The notes: generated by a model from the letters alone, not told the origin. A stretch of 64,000 nt of DNA from an uncultured Clostridia bacterium (GCA_944388935.1 CALXKK010000004.1:40282-104281), one strand, 5' to 3'. Shown: positions 1 to 8,000, counted from the first letter of the stretch. A program made the numbers and translations.

Positions 1-2
1 AA

Positions 3-362
3 TATAATGAAAGCTGTGCAGATAATCTTTTTAAAGATATACATTTGGAGAATTTGGGAGATTTTTTTAAAGATTTCTATGATATATTGAGTCAAGAATA
101 TAAGGCTAGTGCATTAGATATAGAGAAAACTTGTAAAATTACTAAGGAAGAAGTAAAAAACGGATGCGAAAAAGAAATTAAGATTAAACGAAATTTTTTT
201 GATAAAATCGAAAATAAGATAAAAAATAAAAAGGTAAAAATAAAAGTTAAAATTCCAAAAGAGATAAAAGAAGGACATGCATTACTAGTTTATGGCGAAG
301 GAAATGAAGATGAAAATTTAAATAGAGGAAATTTACTTGTTAAGATAGATATAAAAAAATAG
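3..362 (+). CDS. DnaJ-family chaperone, C-terminal part (cut by window edge)
   Basis: The frame is already open at the left edge, so only about the last 119 codons are visible. A TTG at 45 could be read as a start, but the coding frame continues upstream of it. The visible part matches the beta-sandwich substrate-binding domain at the end of DnaJ/CbpA proteins: ITKEEVKNGCEKEI is the entry strand, and IPKEIKEGHALLVYGEGN matches the family's IPxGxxxGxxxrvxGxG stretch, followed by RGNLLVKI. No zinc-finger cysteines are seen in this part, and a J domain, if present, lies outside the window. The family delivers unfolded clients to DnaK. The fold is a fairly safe call; the exact paralogue is not. 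Confidence 0.6.
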   Translation, partial: YNESCADNLFKDIHLENLGDFFKDFYDILSQEYKASALDIEKTCKITKEEVKNGCEKEIKIKRNFFDKIENKIKNKKVKIKVKIPKEIKEGHALLVYGEGNEDENLNRGNLLVKIDIKK

Positions 363-366
363 TTGA

Positions 367-522
367 AAATATATTTTACATAATGTAAATCATGGAGGAC
401 AATTTAGAAGATTTATTAAAATGAGTAATAAATTAAGGATTTGGTTTATTCCAGAGCCTTTTATTAATATTGAAAACTTGACCAAAGTAATAAAAAAGAC
501 AATTGAATATTTAATAATGTAA
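367..522 (+). other. Intergenic stretch with a short unrecognised open frame
   Basis: The 258 bases between the DnaJ-like gene and the WYL gene hold an open frame ending at 522. It has an internal ATG at 421 that would give 33 residues, including WFIPEPFINIEN. A GGAGG lies at 394-398, about 22 nt before that ATG, which is too far to serve it. I do not recognise the peptide; it may be the decayed tail of a lost gene. The promoter of the WYL gene overlaps its end. Confidence 0.2.
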
Positions 523-531
523 TGATATACT
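503..531 (+). promoter_or_regulatory. Sigma-A-type promoter for the WYL regulator
   Basis: TTGAAT (503-508), a 17-base spacer and TATACT (526-531) form a good vegetative promoter. It would start transcription near 538, about 80 nt before the WYL start codon. Confidence 0.55.
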
Positions 532-553
532 TTTATTAATTAACCGAGAACAC

Positions 554-583
554 ATATGATTTTAGTCATAAGATGAATCATAT
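554..583 (+). promoter_or_regulatory. Inverted repeat in the WYL 5' UTR, possible operator
   Basis: ATATGATT (554-561) and AATCATAT (576-583) are perfect 8-bp arms with centres 22 bp apart, two DNA turns. That geometry suits a dimeric DNA-binding protein. The repeat lies between the predicted transcription start and the WYL gene, so autoregulation by the WYL protein is a natural guess. It is not shown. Confidence 0.4.
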
Positions 584-620
584 ATGGAGATTACAAAAAA
601 AGAAGTTAAGGAGAACTAAA

Positions 621-1613
621 ATGGAACTATACGAGAAAAATGGTAATATACTTTATATACTAAATGTACTAAAAAAATATACAGATGCAGACCACATGCT
701 ATCAATATCACAATTACAAGAAAAAATAGAAGACGAATATGGACAAGCAATAGACCCAAGAACCATCAGAAGGAACATCAACCTTTTAAAGGAAAAATTT
801 GAATACGATATAAGCACATATAATGAAAATAAGCAAGGGTATTATATTACAAACAATCCAGAAACAGACTTTGAACCTGGAGAAGTTAGAGCAATAATAG
901 ATACGTTTAGTTATTCTTCATTTGTAGAAAAAAATCTAGCAAAGGGAATTATTAAAAAATGTAAAAAGCTACAAAATATTTATGAAAATGAAAAAATAAA
1001 AAATTATAGAGTATTTTCTCCAAAAGGAAGAACTACGAATGCAGAGGTAATCAAAAATATAGAAGATATATCAAACAGTATAATGAATAAAAATAAAGTG
1101 AAATTTGAATATTGGAAATTTTGTATAGTAGGTGACAAAATAGAAAAGAAAATTGTAAGTGAACCAACTGTTTCTCCATATGCAATTATCTATGATAAGC
1201 AGCAATTTTATATGTTGGCGATTAAAGAGGGTAATACTGAATTTTTCCATTACAGATTAGACAGAATAAAAAATCTAAAAGAGTTACAAGATAAAATTAC
1301 TATCAAAAGGACTGATAAGGATATACAAGAATATGCTAATACATCAGTAGAAGTGTTTAGTGGCGATGAAGTAGAAATAGAAGCAGAATGCCATTATTAT
1401 ATACTAGAAGATGTAATGGAAAAGTTTGGAGAAAACGTTACTGTTAGGCCAATTGACAAAGAACATTTTAGTATGAAATTAAAAGCGAATCCTATAGGTT
1501 TTAGGTTATGGGCAATGAGAAACATAGATTTAGTTGATGTTAAAAAGCCGGAAAGCCTTGTAAACAAGTTAAGAGAGATTATAAAGGATGCGGATAAGAG
1601 ATATAATAAATAA
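621..1613 (+). CDS. WYL-domain transcriptional regulator
   Basis: A 330-residue protein with an N-terminal winged helix-turn-helix (about residues 1-75, with the recognition region DPRTIRRNINLLKEKF) and a central WYL domain (about 150-220). In that domain the signature reads FYMLAI, and HYRLDRI follows, as in other WYL proteins. A C-terminal WCX-like region completes the family layout. The ATG at 621 is chosen because TAAGGAG lies 7-10 nt upstream; the frame is open further 5' but without a ribosome binding site. WYL proteins of this layout often repress phage-defence operons, sensing nucleic-acid-type ligands. The next two genes encode an AAA+ ATPase and a nuclease, which fits such a role by inference. 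Confidence 0.88.
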   Translation: MELYEKNGNILYILNVLKKYTDADHMLSISQLQEKIEDEYGQAIDPRTIRRNINLLKEKFEYDISTYNENKQGYYITNNPETDFEPGEVRAIIDTFSYSSFVEKNLAKGIIKKCKKLQNIYENEKIKNYRVFSPKGRTTNAEVIKNIEDISNSIMNKNKVKFEYWKFCIVGDKIEKKIVSEPTVSPYAIIYDKQQFYMLAIKEGNTEFFHYRLDRIKNLKELQDKITIKRTDKDIQEYANTSVEVFSGDEVEIEAECHYYILEDVMEKFGENVTVRPIDKEHFSMKLKANPIGFRLWAMRNIDLVDVKKPESLVNKLREIIKDADKRYNK

Positions 1614-1687
1614 ATTAGATAGACTATCAGCATAGATACTTCATAAAGTATAAAACAGAATAACAATGCAATACATGACCAAGCATA

Positions 1688-1716
1688 TTGAAAGCCTCCT
1701 TATTACAAATTATAAT
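1688..1716 (+). promoter_or_regulatory. Promoter of the AAA+ ATPase gene
   Basis: TTGAAA (1688-1693), a 17-base spacer and TATAAT (1711-1716) are close to consensus. The predicted start is near 1723. The left arm of the inverted repeat at 1695-1738 fills most of the spacer, so a protein bound there would block RNA polymerase. Confidence 0.6.
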
Positions 1717-1738
1717 TTTATAAGATGTAATAAGGAGG
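1695..1738 (+). promoter_or_regulatory. 13-bp perfect inverted repeat whose right arm is the AAA+ gene RBS
   Basis: CCTCCTTATTACA (1695-1707) pairs perfectly with TGTAATAAGGAGG (1726-1738) across an 18-base loop. The right arm contains the AAGGAGG that serves the ATG at 1746. In RNA running through from the WYL gene, the hairpin would bury this ribosome binding site. In RNA starting at the local promoter the left arm is absent and the site is free. It could also be a DNA operator that straddles the -10 box. Confidence 0.65.
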
Positions 1739-1745
1739 AATTTTT

Positions 1746-3344
1746 ATGTTAAAGGAATATGTCTTAGATGCAGAAGATGAAAAAATTATTGATGAACTAG
1801 ATAATTTATTTGGAGTTATACAAAACAAGGATGTTCTAAAAAATATGGTAATGTTTGCTAAATTAAGACAAGACAATGAAATGCAGTTTGGAAATTATAA
1901 TATAATCATTAGAAATAATTCTTCTTATAATTTATTAACTGATTATTTAAAGGTATGTGCTAAATTATTTGTAAAAAATAATATTATTCCAAACGATAAA
2001 ATTTATTATATAGGAGAACAAAAAAGCCAAAAGAAAAATCAAAGAGTAAAAGGTCCATTTGAAGTAGAATTAAATGAACAAGATAGCATTATAGTTATTA
2101 GTAAAAATAGAATAGGTTACGTAGATTTTGAAAGGCAAATGCCAAATATAGAAAAACTAATACAAAAATATAAAAATAAAATGTTTGTATTTGAAGATAC
2201 TGATTTTCGCGAAGGACAAATGGATGCTGAATTAGGAAATATTGTAACATGGAAGATGACAATAGAAAAAATTTCTTTAGAAGATAAATTTATGTATTGC
2301 AAAGATATGCTAGATAAAAATAAAATAAAATATAAAAGACAGGATTTACAAGACTTTGCAGATCAACCTTTTTGGCAATTAAAAAATAATATTTTACAAT
2401 TAATTGTAGAGTGTAAAGCAAATGAGATTGATCGTGTTAATTGCGAAATGTTAAGAAAGAAAAGTGGAAATTCAAAAACAAAACCTGTTAGAAGAAGAAC
2501 AAAAAAGATTAAAAATCAAACTGCAAAAGATGATTTAGAAGAACTTATAGGACTTGATGGAATAAAAAGCGAAGTAAACAAGATATTAAATTATGTTAAA
2601 TTAAATAAGTCTAGAGGAAAAATGCCAACTTTACATATGTGTTTTAATGGGAATCCTGGGACAGGTAAGACAAGTGTTGCAAGAGTAATAGGTAAGTTGT
2701 TTGAAGAAGAAAAAATTTTACCTGGAAATGGTGAATTTGTAGAAATACATGGAAGAGATTTAGTTGCTAAATATGTTGGATGGACAGCTTCACAAGTGCA
2801 TGATATTGTTGAAAAAGCTATGGGAGGAGTTCTGTTTATTGATGAAGCTTATAGCTTGGTTTCAGATAGAGCAGGCAGTTTCGAAGATGAAGCAATTGCT
2901 ACTTTAATTAAGGAGATGGAAGATCATAGAGATGAAATTTGTATTATATTAGCTGGATATACAGATGAAATGAAAGAATTAATTAAACGAAATCCGGGTT
3001 TTGAAAGTAGAATACAGTTCACTATTAATTTTCCAGATTATTCATCAGAGGAATTATTAGAGATATTCAATGGATTATGCAAAAAAGAAAAGTATAGGCT
3101 GTCTAAAGGAACTTCTGAAATCTTACTACAACATTTTGAAGAAGCAAGACGTGAAAAAAGTTTTGGAAATGGTAGATATGTTAGAAATATTTTTGAGAAG
3201 ATAAAATTTGAGCAAGCTGATAGGGTAGTTAGGACAGATTCAAAAAATATTAATATGATAACAAAACAAGATATTCAAAATACATTGATGGAACTACAAA
3301 CGAGTAAACCAGTGAAAAAAGAAAGAAGAGTTATAGGATTTTAG
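1746..3344 (+). CDS. AAA+ ATPase, CbxX/SpoVK-like, with long N-terminal extension
   Basis: A 532-residue protein. Residues from about 265 onward form one AAA+ module of the CbxX/CfxQ/SpoVK type: Walker A GNPGTGKTS (302-310), Walker B VLFIDEAYSL with D366/E367, and sensor/arginine-finger region KRNPGFESRIQ. The first 250 residues have no motif I recognise and end in a basic linker (KTKPVRRRTKKIK). Stand-alone SpoVK-type proteins are about 320 residues, so the N-terminal half is probably a recognition or effector domain. The GIY-YIG nuclease follows after 31 bases and is probably co-transcribed. AAA+ proteins of this clade remodel protein complexes as hexamers. A role in phage defence is inferred from context only. 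Confidence 0.8.
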   Translation: MLKEYVLDAEDEKIIDELDNLFGVIQNKDVLKNMVMFAKLRQDNEMQFGNYNIIIRNNSSYNLLTDYLKVCAKLFVKNNIIPNDKIYYIGEQKSQKKNQRVKGPFEVELNEQDSIIVISKNRIGYVDFERQMPNIEKLIQKYKNKMFVFEDTDFREGQMDAELGNIVTWKMTIEKISLEDKFMYCKDMLDKNKIKYKRQDLQDFADQPFWQLKNNILQLIVECKANEIDRVNCEMLRKKSGNSKTKPVRRRTKKIKNQTAKDDLEELIGLDGIKSEVNKILNYVKLNKSRGKMPTLHMCFNGNPGTGKTSVARVIGKLFEEEKILPGNGEFVEIHGRDLVAKYVGWTASQVHDIVEKAMGGVLFIDEAYSLVSDRAGSFEDEAIATLIKEMEDHRDEICIILAGYTDEMKELIKRNPGFESRIQFTINFPDYSSEELLEIFNGLCKKEKYRLSKGTSEILLQHFEEARREKSFGNGRYVRNIFEKIKFEQADRVVRTDSKNINMITKQDIQNTLMELQTSKPVKKERRVIGF

Positions 3345-3375
3345 ATTAAATTAAGTTAATGTGGAGATGATAAAA

Positions 3376-4215
3376 ATGATAAAATTTGAAGATTTTTTTA
3401 AAGTTGAAAGTGGTAAAGTTAAAGTGAAATTTAATATGAATGCAGGAAATAAAAAACTACCAGCATTAGATTTGTTATTAAAAGATGATTATAGATGGAT
3501 AGAAATGAATAGCTGGAAAACCAAACAAGCTAATAATAATTATGCAGATGCTGAATATGTTTTAGCTTTTGCTCAATATTATCCTTATGGAAGTAATTAT
3601 TATATGTTTGGTGGACTATATAAAATAGAAAAAATTATGCCAGAAAAATATGACCAGGTTGGATATAATTTAACTTTACAAAATGAATATAAAGAGTATA
3701 TAAAAAGATTAATAATTAAATTAGATAGACCAGTAGCTAGAGATATTTATAATAAACCATTTGAAACTGTACAAAGAGATTTTAATCCTGAAATTTATGA
3801 GTTGACGCCATCAGCTAGACTATCTAATTTTACTGGCTATAATAATGTTTTATTAACTCATAAAGAATTACAAATAATAGCAAAATATGAAGCTCCTGAA
3901 TGGAAAAATGCTCTAGAGAATGTAAAAGGAGTGTATACAATAACAGACATTTCAAATGGAAAGATATATATAGGTTCTGCAACGGGTGAAAATGGAATAT
4001 GGCAAAGATGGTGTTCTTATGCAAAAGAATTAACAGGTGGCAATAAAACTTTTATAGAATTGATTAATAATAATGACGAGGAATACATAAAGAATAATTT
4101 TACATATTCAATATTAGAAATATTTGATAAAAAAACAAAGGATAGTTATATTTTACAAAGAGAAGAATTTTGGAAGAAAGTCTTCCAGACTGTAAAGTTT
4201 GGGATGAATAATTAA
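3376..4215 (+). CDS. GIY-YIG nuclease-domain protein
   Basis: A 279-residue protein. Its last 100 residues form a GIY-YIG nuclease domain: GVYTITD (from residue 185), KIYIGSA (197-203), the arginine in IWQRW about ten residues on, and the late glutamate in LQREEFWKK that binds metal in this fold. The first 180 residues are unrecognised and rich in aromatic residues (YYPYGSNYYMFGGLY). The ATG at 3376 is preferred over 3367 because GGAG at 3363-3366 is then 9 nt upstream. The gene follows the AAA+ gene directly. GIY-YIG domains cut DNA in restriction, repair and homing enzymes. As all four expected residues are present, it is probably active; its target is unknown. Confidence 0.8.
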   Translation: MIKFEDFFKVESGKVKVKFNMNAGNKKLPALDLLLKDDYRWIEMNSWKTKQANNNYADAEYVLAFAQYYPYGSNYYMFGGLYKIEKIMPEKYDQVGYNLTLQNEYKEYIKRLIIKLDRPVARDIYNKPFETVQRDFNPEIYELTPSARLSNFTGYNNVLLTHKELQIIAKYEAPEWKNALENVKGVYTITDISNGKIYIGSATGENGIWQRWCSYAKELTGGNKTFIELINNNDEEYIKNNFTYSILEIFDKKTKDSYILQREEFWKKVFQTVKFGMNN

Positions 4216-4232
4216 AATTTGAATAAAATGAG

Positions 4233-4275
4233 AAAAGTGTTATTTAAAATAACTTTTAGATAACACTTTTTTTCT
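4233..4275. terminator. Bidirectional terminator
   Basis: AAAAGTGTTA (4233-4242) and TAACACTTTT (4261-4270) pair perfectly. A T run follows on the + strand and an A-rich stretch on the other side. It sits between the convergent nuclease and oxidoreductase genes. Confidence 0.8.
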
Positions 4276-4278
4276 ATT

Positions 4279-5793
4279 TCATTCCATCTCTACTTCATCC
4301 AAATCCCTTATCGCAGGATTATACAACTGATGACCCTCATAATCGAATCTAGAACCATGGCAAGGGCAATCCCAAGTCTTATCAAGGTTATTCCAACTAA
4401 GCAAACAACCTAAGTGAGTACAAATAGGTTTCACAGCAAATATCTTACCATCCTTATCTTTATAAATTCCAACTTTTTCACCATTATATTCAAAAACATG
4501 ACCAGTATCATTTTCTATATTTTTCAAATCATCTTCAGGCACCTTAAACTTATTTATCACAAGTGAATTTGCAGTTTCTTTTATCATATTGCCAAGTTCT
4601 TGATTATTTTTTATAGGATGCAATCTAGTGGAAACAAAAACATTTTCGTATTCATTTTTGCGACCTAAAATCCTGTCTACAATAATATTTGCAGCAACAT
4701 TAGAAGAGGTCATTCCCCATTTATTAAAACCAGTACCAATGTACATGCCAGGCATAAAGTGCGAGAACTCGCCAATGTAAGGTATCTTATCAAGCGTAAT
4801 GCAATCTTCAGTGTTCCATTTGTATAAAACTTTGCAATCCGGATAATATTTCTTTACTTCGCCTTCTAAAATTTTATATGCATTTGATAAATCTATTTTG
4901 CTGCCTGTTTTATGGTCAGCGCCACCAACTAATAATAACTTTTTGCCTTGAAAATTAGCAAATCTATATGAGAAAGTAGGTTGCTCGGAGTTTATATACA
5001 TCCCGTCAAATGTTTTGCTTCCAATATCTACAGCGATTACATAAGATGTTGATTGATACATCTTTAAAAAATAATATCCTAAGCGGTCAATAAAAGGATA
5101 ATGTGATGCTAGTATTACGTATTTTGATTTTACCTTATGTGTTATAGTTGATGTTATAAAATTATCATCTTCTTTTTCTATATTTTGAACCAATGTATCT
5201 GTATAAATTTCGCCGGAATTATGAATTATAGCATTTGCTAATCCATAAGCGTATTTTATAGGATTAAATTGAGCCTGATTTGGAAATTTTATTGCTCCCA
5301 ACACATCAAAAGGTAGAGGAGTTGATGTTACAAATTCACTATTAAATCCGAGTGAATTCACAGCTTCATTTTCTAATTTAATTTTTTCTAATTCATTTTC
5401 ATTTAAAGTATAAACATAACTATCCTGTCTTTCAAAATTGCAGTCAATATTTTCAGCTTTTATAATATTTGCTATATTTTCTATTGCTTCCTGATTAGCA
5501 CATAAATATTGTTTAGCTTGCTCCATACCTACAGAATCAATTAAATATTTATATATTAAATTATGCTGGCTAGTTATTTTTGCAGTTGTATGGCCAGAAG
5601 TTTTGCTAGCAATATCTGCTTCTTTTTCTAAAATTACAACATTAAGACCTTGCTTTGCTAAGTAATACCCGCAGGTAAGCCCAAAAATGCCAGCGCCTAC
5701 AATGCAAACGTCAGTAGTTAAGTCATATTCTAAATTTTTAAAATTTTCTTTAGAATTTAAAAATAAATTGTCGTTAAGCCATATAGAATCCAT
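4279..5793 (-). CDS. FAD-dependent oxidoreductase with C-terminal Rieske domain
   Basis: A 504-residue protein of two domains. The N-terminal part is a DAO-type flavoprotein: the dinucleotide-binding stretch VCIVGAGIFGLTCGYY is followed by an acidic residue in VVILEKE, and the family's C-terminal signature region IGTGFNKWGMTSS lies near 330-370. The last 90 residues are a Rieske [2Fe-2S] domain with CTHLGC (about 458) and CPCHGS (about 475). Such fusions are common in Firmicutes and are usually annotated by fold only; the substrate is unknown. AAGGAG lies 10 nt before the ATG. It stands alone on the minus strand, between two + strand units, with no operon partners. Confidence 0.88.
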   Translation of the reverse strand: MDSIWLNDNLFLNSKENFKNLEYDLTTDVCIVGAGIFGLTCGYYLAKQGLNVVILEKEADIASKTSGHTTAKITSQHNLIYKYLIDSVGMEQAKQYLCANQEAIENIANIIKAENIDCNFERQDSYVYTLNENELEKIKLENEAVNSLGFNSEFVTSTPLPFDVLGAIKFPNQAQFNPIKYAYGLANAIIHNSGEIYTDTLVQNIEKEDDNFITSTITHKVKSKYVILASHYPFIDRLGYYFLKMYQSTSYVIAVDIGSKTFDGMYINSEQPTFSYRFANFQGKKLLLVGGADHKTGSKIDLSNAYKILEGEVKKYYPDCKVLYKWNTEDCITLDKIPYIGEFSHFMPGMYIGTGFNKWGMTSSNVAANIIVDRILGRKNEYENVFVSTRLHPIKNNQELGNMIKETANSLVINKFKVPEDDLKNIENDTGHVFEYNGEKVGIYKDKDGKIFAVKPICTHLGCLLSWNNLDKTWDCPCHGSRFDYEGHQLYNPAIRDLDEVEME

Positions 5794-6052
5794 GACAACA
5801 CGCTCCTTAATTCATTGAATAATGTTTCCATTACCCAAATATACATATTAAAATTATTTGCAAAGATTAATAAATATATTCAAAAATTATAAAACAACAT
5901 GTAGCAAAAAAATCATAAATTTATTTGAGACATAAACATTTAATAAAAATGTAAAATTTTGTAGAAATTCATAAACTATTATGATATATATAAATATATT
6001 AGGATATGCTAGAGACATTAGCTAAAAGCGGGATGCTAAGGAGGATAAAGAT
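5794..6052. promoter_or_regulatory. Divergent intergenic region, AT-rich
   Basis: This 259-base gap must hold the promoter of the oxidoreductase (minus) and of the small ORF at 6053 (plus). TATGATATATATAAATATATT near 5980-6000 offers several -10-like hexamers. TTGTAGAAATT at about 5959 recurs twice near 7070-7120. No RNA gene is recognised. Confidence 0.3.
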
Positions 6053-6142
6053 ATGAAACGTTTTTTGAAAATCTTAGGAATTATTTTAGGAGTTATATTA
6101 GCTTTTATTGTGATAAGAGCAATAATAATTACAGTTTTCTAA
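6053..6142 (+). CDS. 29-residue single-span membrane peptide
   Basis: The ATG at 6053 follows a near-perfect TAAGGAGGA (6038-6046) at good spacing. The encoded peptide begins MKRFLKILGIILGV and continues hydrophobic to the stop at 6140-6142: a short basic N-terminus followed by one membrane span. I do not recognise a family. Small hydrophobic peptides of this shape can be regulators of membrane complexes or type I toxins; nothing in the sequence decides. The DUF4230 membrane protein starts 73 bases later, so the two may share a transcript. The strong ribosome binding site is the main argument that it is translated. Confidence 0.5.
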   Translation: MKRFLKILGIILGVILAFIVIRAIIITVF

Positions 6143-6215
6143 AGCATAAAAATTAATAGAGATAATTCATATTTAATAAAATATATAAATTTACTTATGA
6201 GGGGAGAATTTTTTG

Positions 6216-6869
6216 ATGTTTAAAAGGAATAAGGAGTATAGCGAAAAAGAGCTAAATGAAGGTAAAGAAAGGAAATCAAAGTTGCTTTCTAAATTATTAA
6301 AAACAACTAAATCAAAAATTATTTTTATACTAGTATTGGTTATAATAATAGTTTTAATAATATTAGGTTTTAAAGGAATTAATTTTAATGCAAAGGCTGA
6401 TGTTACATATTTAAATCAACTTCTAGAAAAGTCTAGCGAATTAACAACCGCAAAGTTAAAAATTACTGGAATAGAAAATTATAATGATGAAGGTATAACA
6501 ATTATAAATAGATCAGACTTCACTATGGTGTATACCGCTACAATTAGTGCAGGAGTAGATTTAAAAGAAGTTAGTATTTCATCTAATGATATTTCAAAGG
6601 AAATAGTTGTAACTATGCCAAAAGCAAAAGTTTTTGATTGTCACGTAAATCAGAGCGATATACAATATTTTGACGAAAAATTTGCATTATTTAATGTGGA
6701 TTCGAAAGAGGATGCTAATAAAGCTTGTGCTTTAGCAGAAGAAGATGGAGTAAAAGAAGCTGAAAATACAGGAATATTAGACTTTGCGGAAACTGAAGCT
6801 GAATATGTAATTAAGGATATTCTTACTCCTGCTATTCCAAAAGGATATACAATTAAAATTCAAAAATAA
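6216..6869 (+). CDS. DUF4230 membrane-anchored protein
   Basis: A 217-residue protein. A basic N-terminus (about 28 residues) is followed by one membrane span (IIFILVLVIIIVLIILGF), and the rest should lie outside the cell. The outer part matches DUF4230: an early region with the ELTTAKL motif, the FTMVYTATISAGVDL strand pair, and a C-terminal amphipathic helix before LTPAIPKGY. The function of this family is unknown. The ATG at 6216 is chosen because GAGGGGAG lies 9 nt upstream; the TTG three bases earlier is less likely. A strong terminator follows. It sits among small membrane proteins of unknown role, which suggests an envelope function without proving it. Confidence 0.7.
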   Translation: MFKRNKEYSEKELNEGKERKSKLLSKLLKTTKSKIIFILVLVIIIVLIILGFKGINFNAKADVTYLNQLLEKSSELTTAKLKITGIENYNDEGITIINRSDFTMVYTATISAGVDLKEVSISSNDISKEIVVTMPKAKVFDCHVNQSDIQYFDEKFALFNVDSKEDANKACALAEEDGVKEAENTGILDFAETEAEYVIKDILTPAIPKGYTIKIQK

Positions 6870-6894
6870 GATAAAATCTTGTATAACGTAAAAG

Positions 6895-6930
6895 AAAGAA
6901 CAAATTCTTGCTATGAGTTTGTTCTTTTTT
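6895..6930 (+). terminator. Terminator after the DUF4230 gene
   Basis: AAAGAACAAA (6895-6904) and TTTGTTCTTT (6918-6927) form a perfect 10-bp stem followed by a T run. Confidence 0.8.
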
Positions 6931-7081
6931 TGCAAAAAAATGAAAGCATCAGTGAAGAAAAAAATAAAACATTGACACTTCCTTGAAATAAATCTTTTTC
7001 AGCAAAGGTATGAAAAAAGTATGTTTTGACCTTTACTTTACATAATTGTAACACATTAAAAATGCAAATGTTGTAGAAATT

Positions 7082-7088
7082 TGTCGAA
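7082..7088 (+). promoter_or_regulatory. Spo0A-box-like site upstream of the DUF2752 gene
   Basis: TGTCGAA (7082-7088) is the core 0A box. Two TGTAGAA sequences (one change) flank it at about 7072 and 7110, and a third lies at about 5960. TATGGTATATTG just downstream may include the -10 region. The rest of the 6931-7166 gap is AT-rich and holds nothing else I can name. Confidence 0.3.
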
Positions 7089-7166
7089 TACATAAAAAAA
7101 GTTAAAAAAATGTAGAAATTTAGAAGATTTTATGGTATATTGTTTTTGAAATCAAGTGGAGGAAAA

Positions 7167-7541
7167 ATGAACAGCAAAAGCATAAAAATAATTTTAATAG
7201 AACTAAGCATAGTGTTAATATCAATATTATTGCTCAATACAATTGATATAGGTGAGTATATTCCAAATTGCTTTTTCTATGAGGCAACAGGTTTACAATG
7301 CCCTTCATGTGGTGGAACAAGATGTGTAGTAAATATGCTACATGGTAATTTTAAAGAAGCATTTCTATTTCATCCAATATTTTTTATTGCAATAGCATAT
7401 TTAGTACTTGTAAATATAATCTATTTAGTCAATTTGAATAGGAAAAATGGAATTGCTAAATGGATATATCCAAAACCATATTATGCAATAATTTTTGCAA
7501 TTATTTTAATTATATTTGGAATTGCTAGAAATATTCTTTAA
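7167..7541 (+). CDS. DUF2752 membrane protein
   Basis: A 124-residue protein with about three hydrophobic spans. It carries the DUF2752 core CPSCGGTRCVVNMLHGNF, in which the CPxCGxTR cysteines and arginine are fully kept, and then FLFHPIF. The function of the family is unknown; it is frequent near DUF4190/TM2 proteins, as here. The ATG at 7167 follows GGAGG by 4 nt. An in-frame upstream start near 7140 has no ribosome binding site. The gene lies 69 bases before the first DUF4190 gene and the two may form one unit. Confidence 0.8.
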   Translation: MNSKSIKIILIELSIVLISILLLNTIDIGEYIPNCFFYEATGLQCPSCGGTRCVVNMLHGNFKEAFLFHPIFFIAIAYLVLVNIIYLVNLNRKNGIAKWIYPKPYYAIIFAIILIIFGIARNIL

Positions 7542-7610
7542 AAACATATTAAAGCGCTACATAATATTTTTTACATAATATACAAAAAGAAAAATAGGAG
7601 GGAATTTTTT

Positions 7611-8000
7611 ATGGACGAGAACAAAGAAAACGAAGTAAACAATGTTGAAAGCGAGGTAAATCAAACTACTAATTCTACAAATACTACTACAACAAACGAT
7701 AGAAAAGGTTTTTCTATTGCAGCATTAGTATTAGGTATAATTGCAATCGTGCTTTGTTGTTTATGGTATGTATCTATACCTTGTGGTATTATAGCATTAG
7801 TTCTTGGAATTTTAGGATTAAAATCAAGCAAGAGAGGAATGTCAATCGCAGGAATAGTAACTGGTGTAGTTGGTATGATATTATGTGTTGTATTAATAAT
7901 ATCTGTTGTACTAATGGGCGTTAGTATATTTAAAAACGCTAGTGATACATTAAAACAATCTACTCCATCAACTTATTACAGATATAATTATGATGACTAA
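7611..8000 (+). CDS. DUF4190 membrane protein, copy 1
   Basis: A 129-residue protein. The first 35 residues are hydrophilic and rich in Asn and Thr, and probably disordered. Two adjacent membrane helical hairpins follow with the DUF4190 pattern GFSIAALVLGIIAIVL and GLKSSKRGMSIAGIVTG. A short polar tail ends in YYRYNYDD. AGGAGGGAATTTTTT precedes the ATG. The family has no assigned function. A paralogue follows at 8183 with the same layout but its own promoter and behind a terminator, so the pair arose by duplication and is now separately expressed. Confidence 0.82.
   Translation: MDENKENEVNNVESEVNQTTNSTNTTTTNDRKGFSIAALVLGIIAIVLCCLWYVSIPCGIIALVLGILGLKSSKRGMSIAGIVTGVVGMILCVVLIISVVLMGVSIFKNASDTLKQSTPSTYYRYNYDD

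Noticed and set aside
1397..1666. Minus-strand open frame inside the WYL gene
   Set aside because: It mirrors the WYL coding strand, has no ribosome binding site and no recognisable domain.
4279..5793. Oxidoreductase as part of the WYL/AAA+/GIY-YIG cassette
   Set aside because: It is convergent, separated by a bidirectional terminator, and of a common metabolic type.
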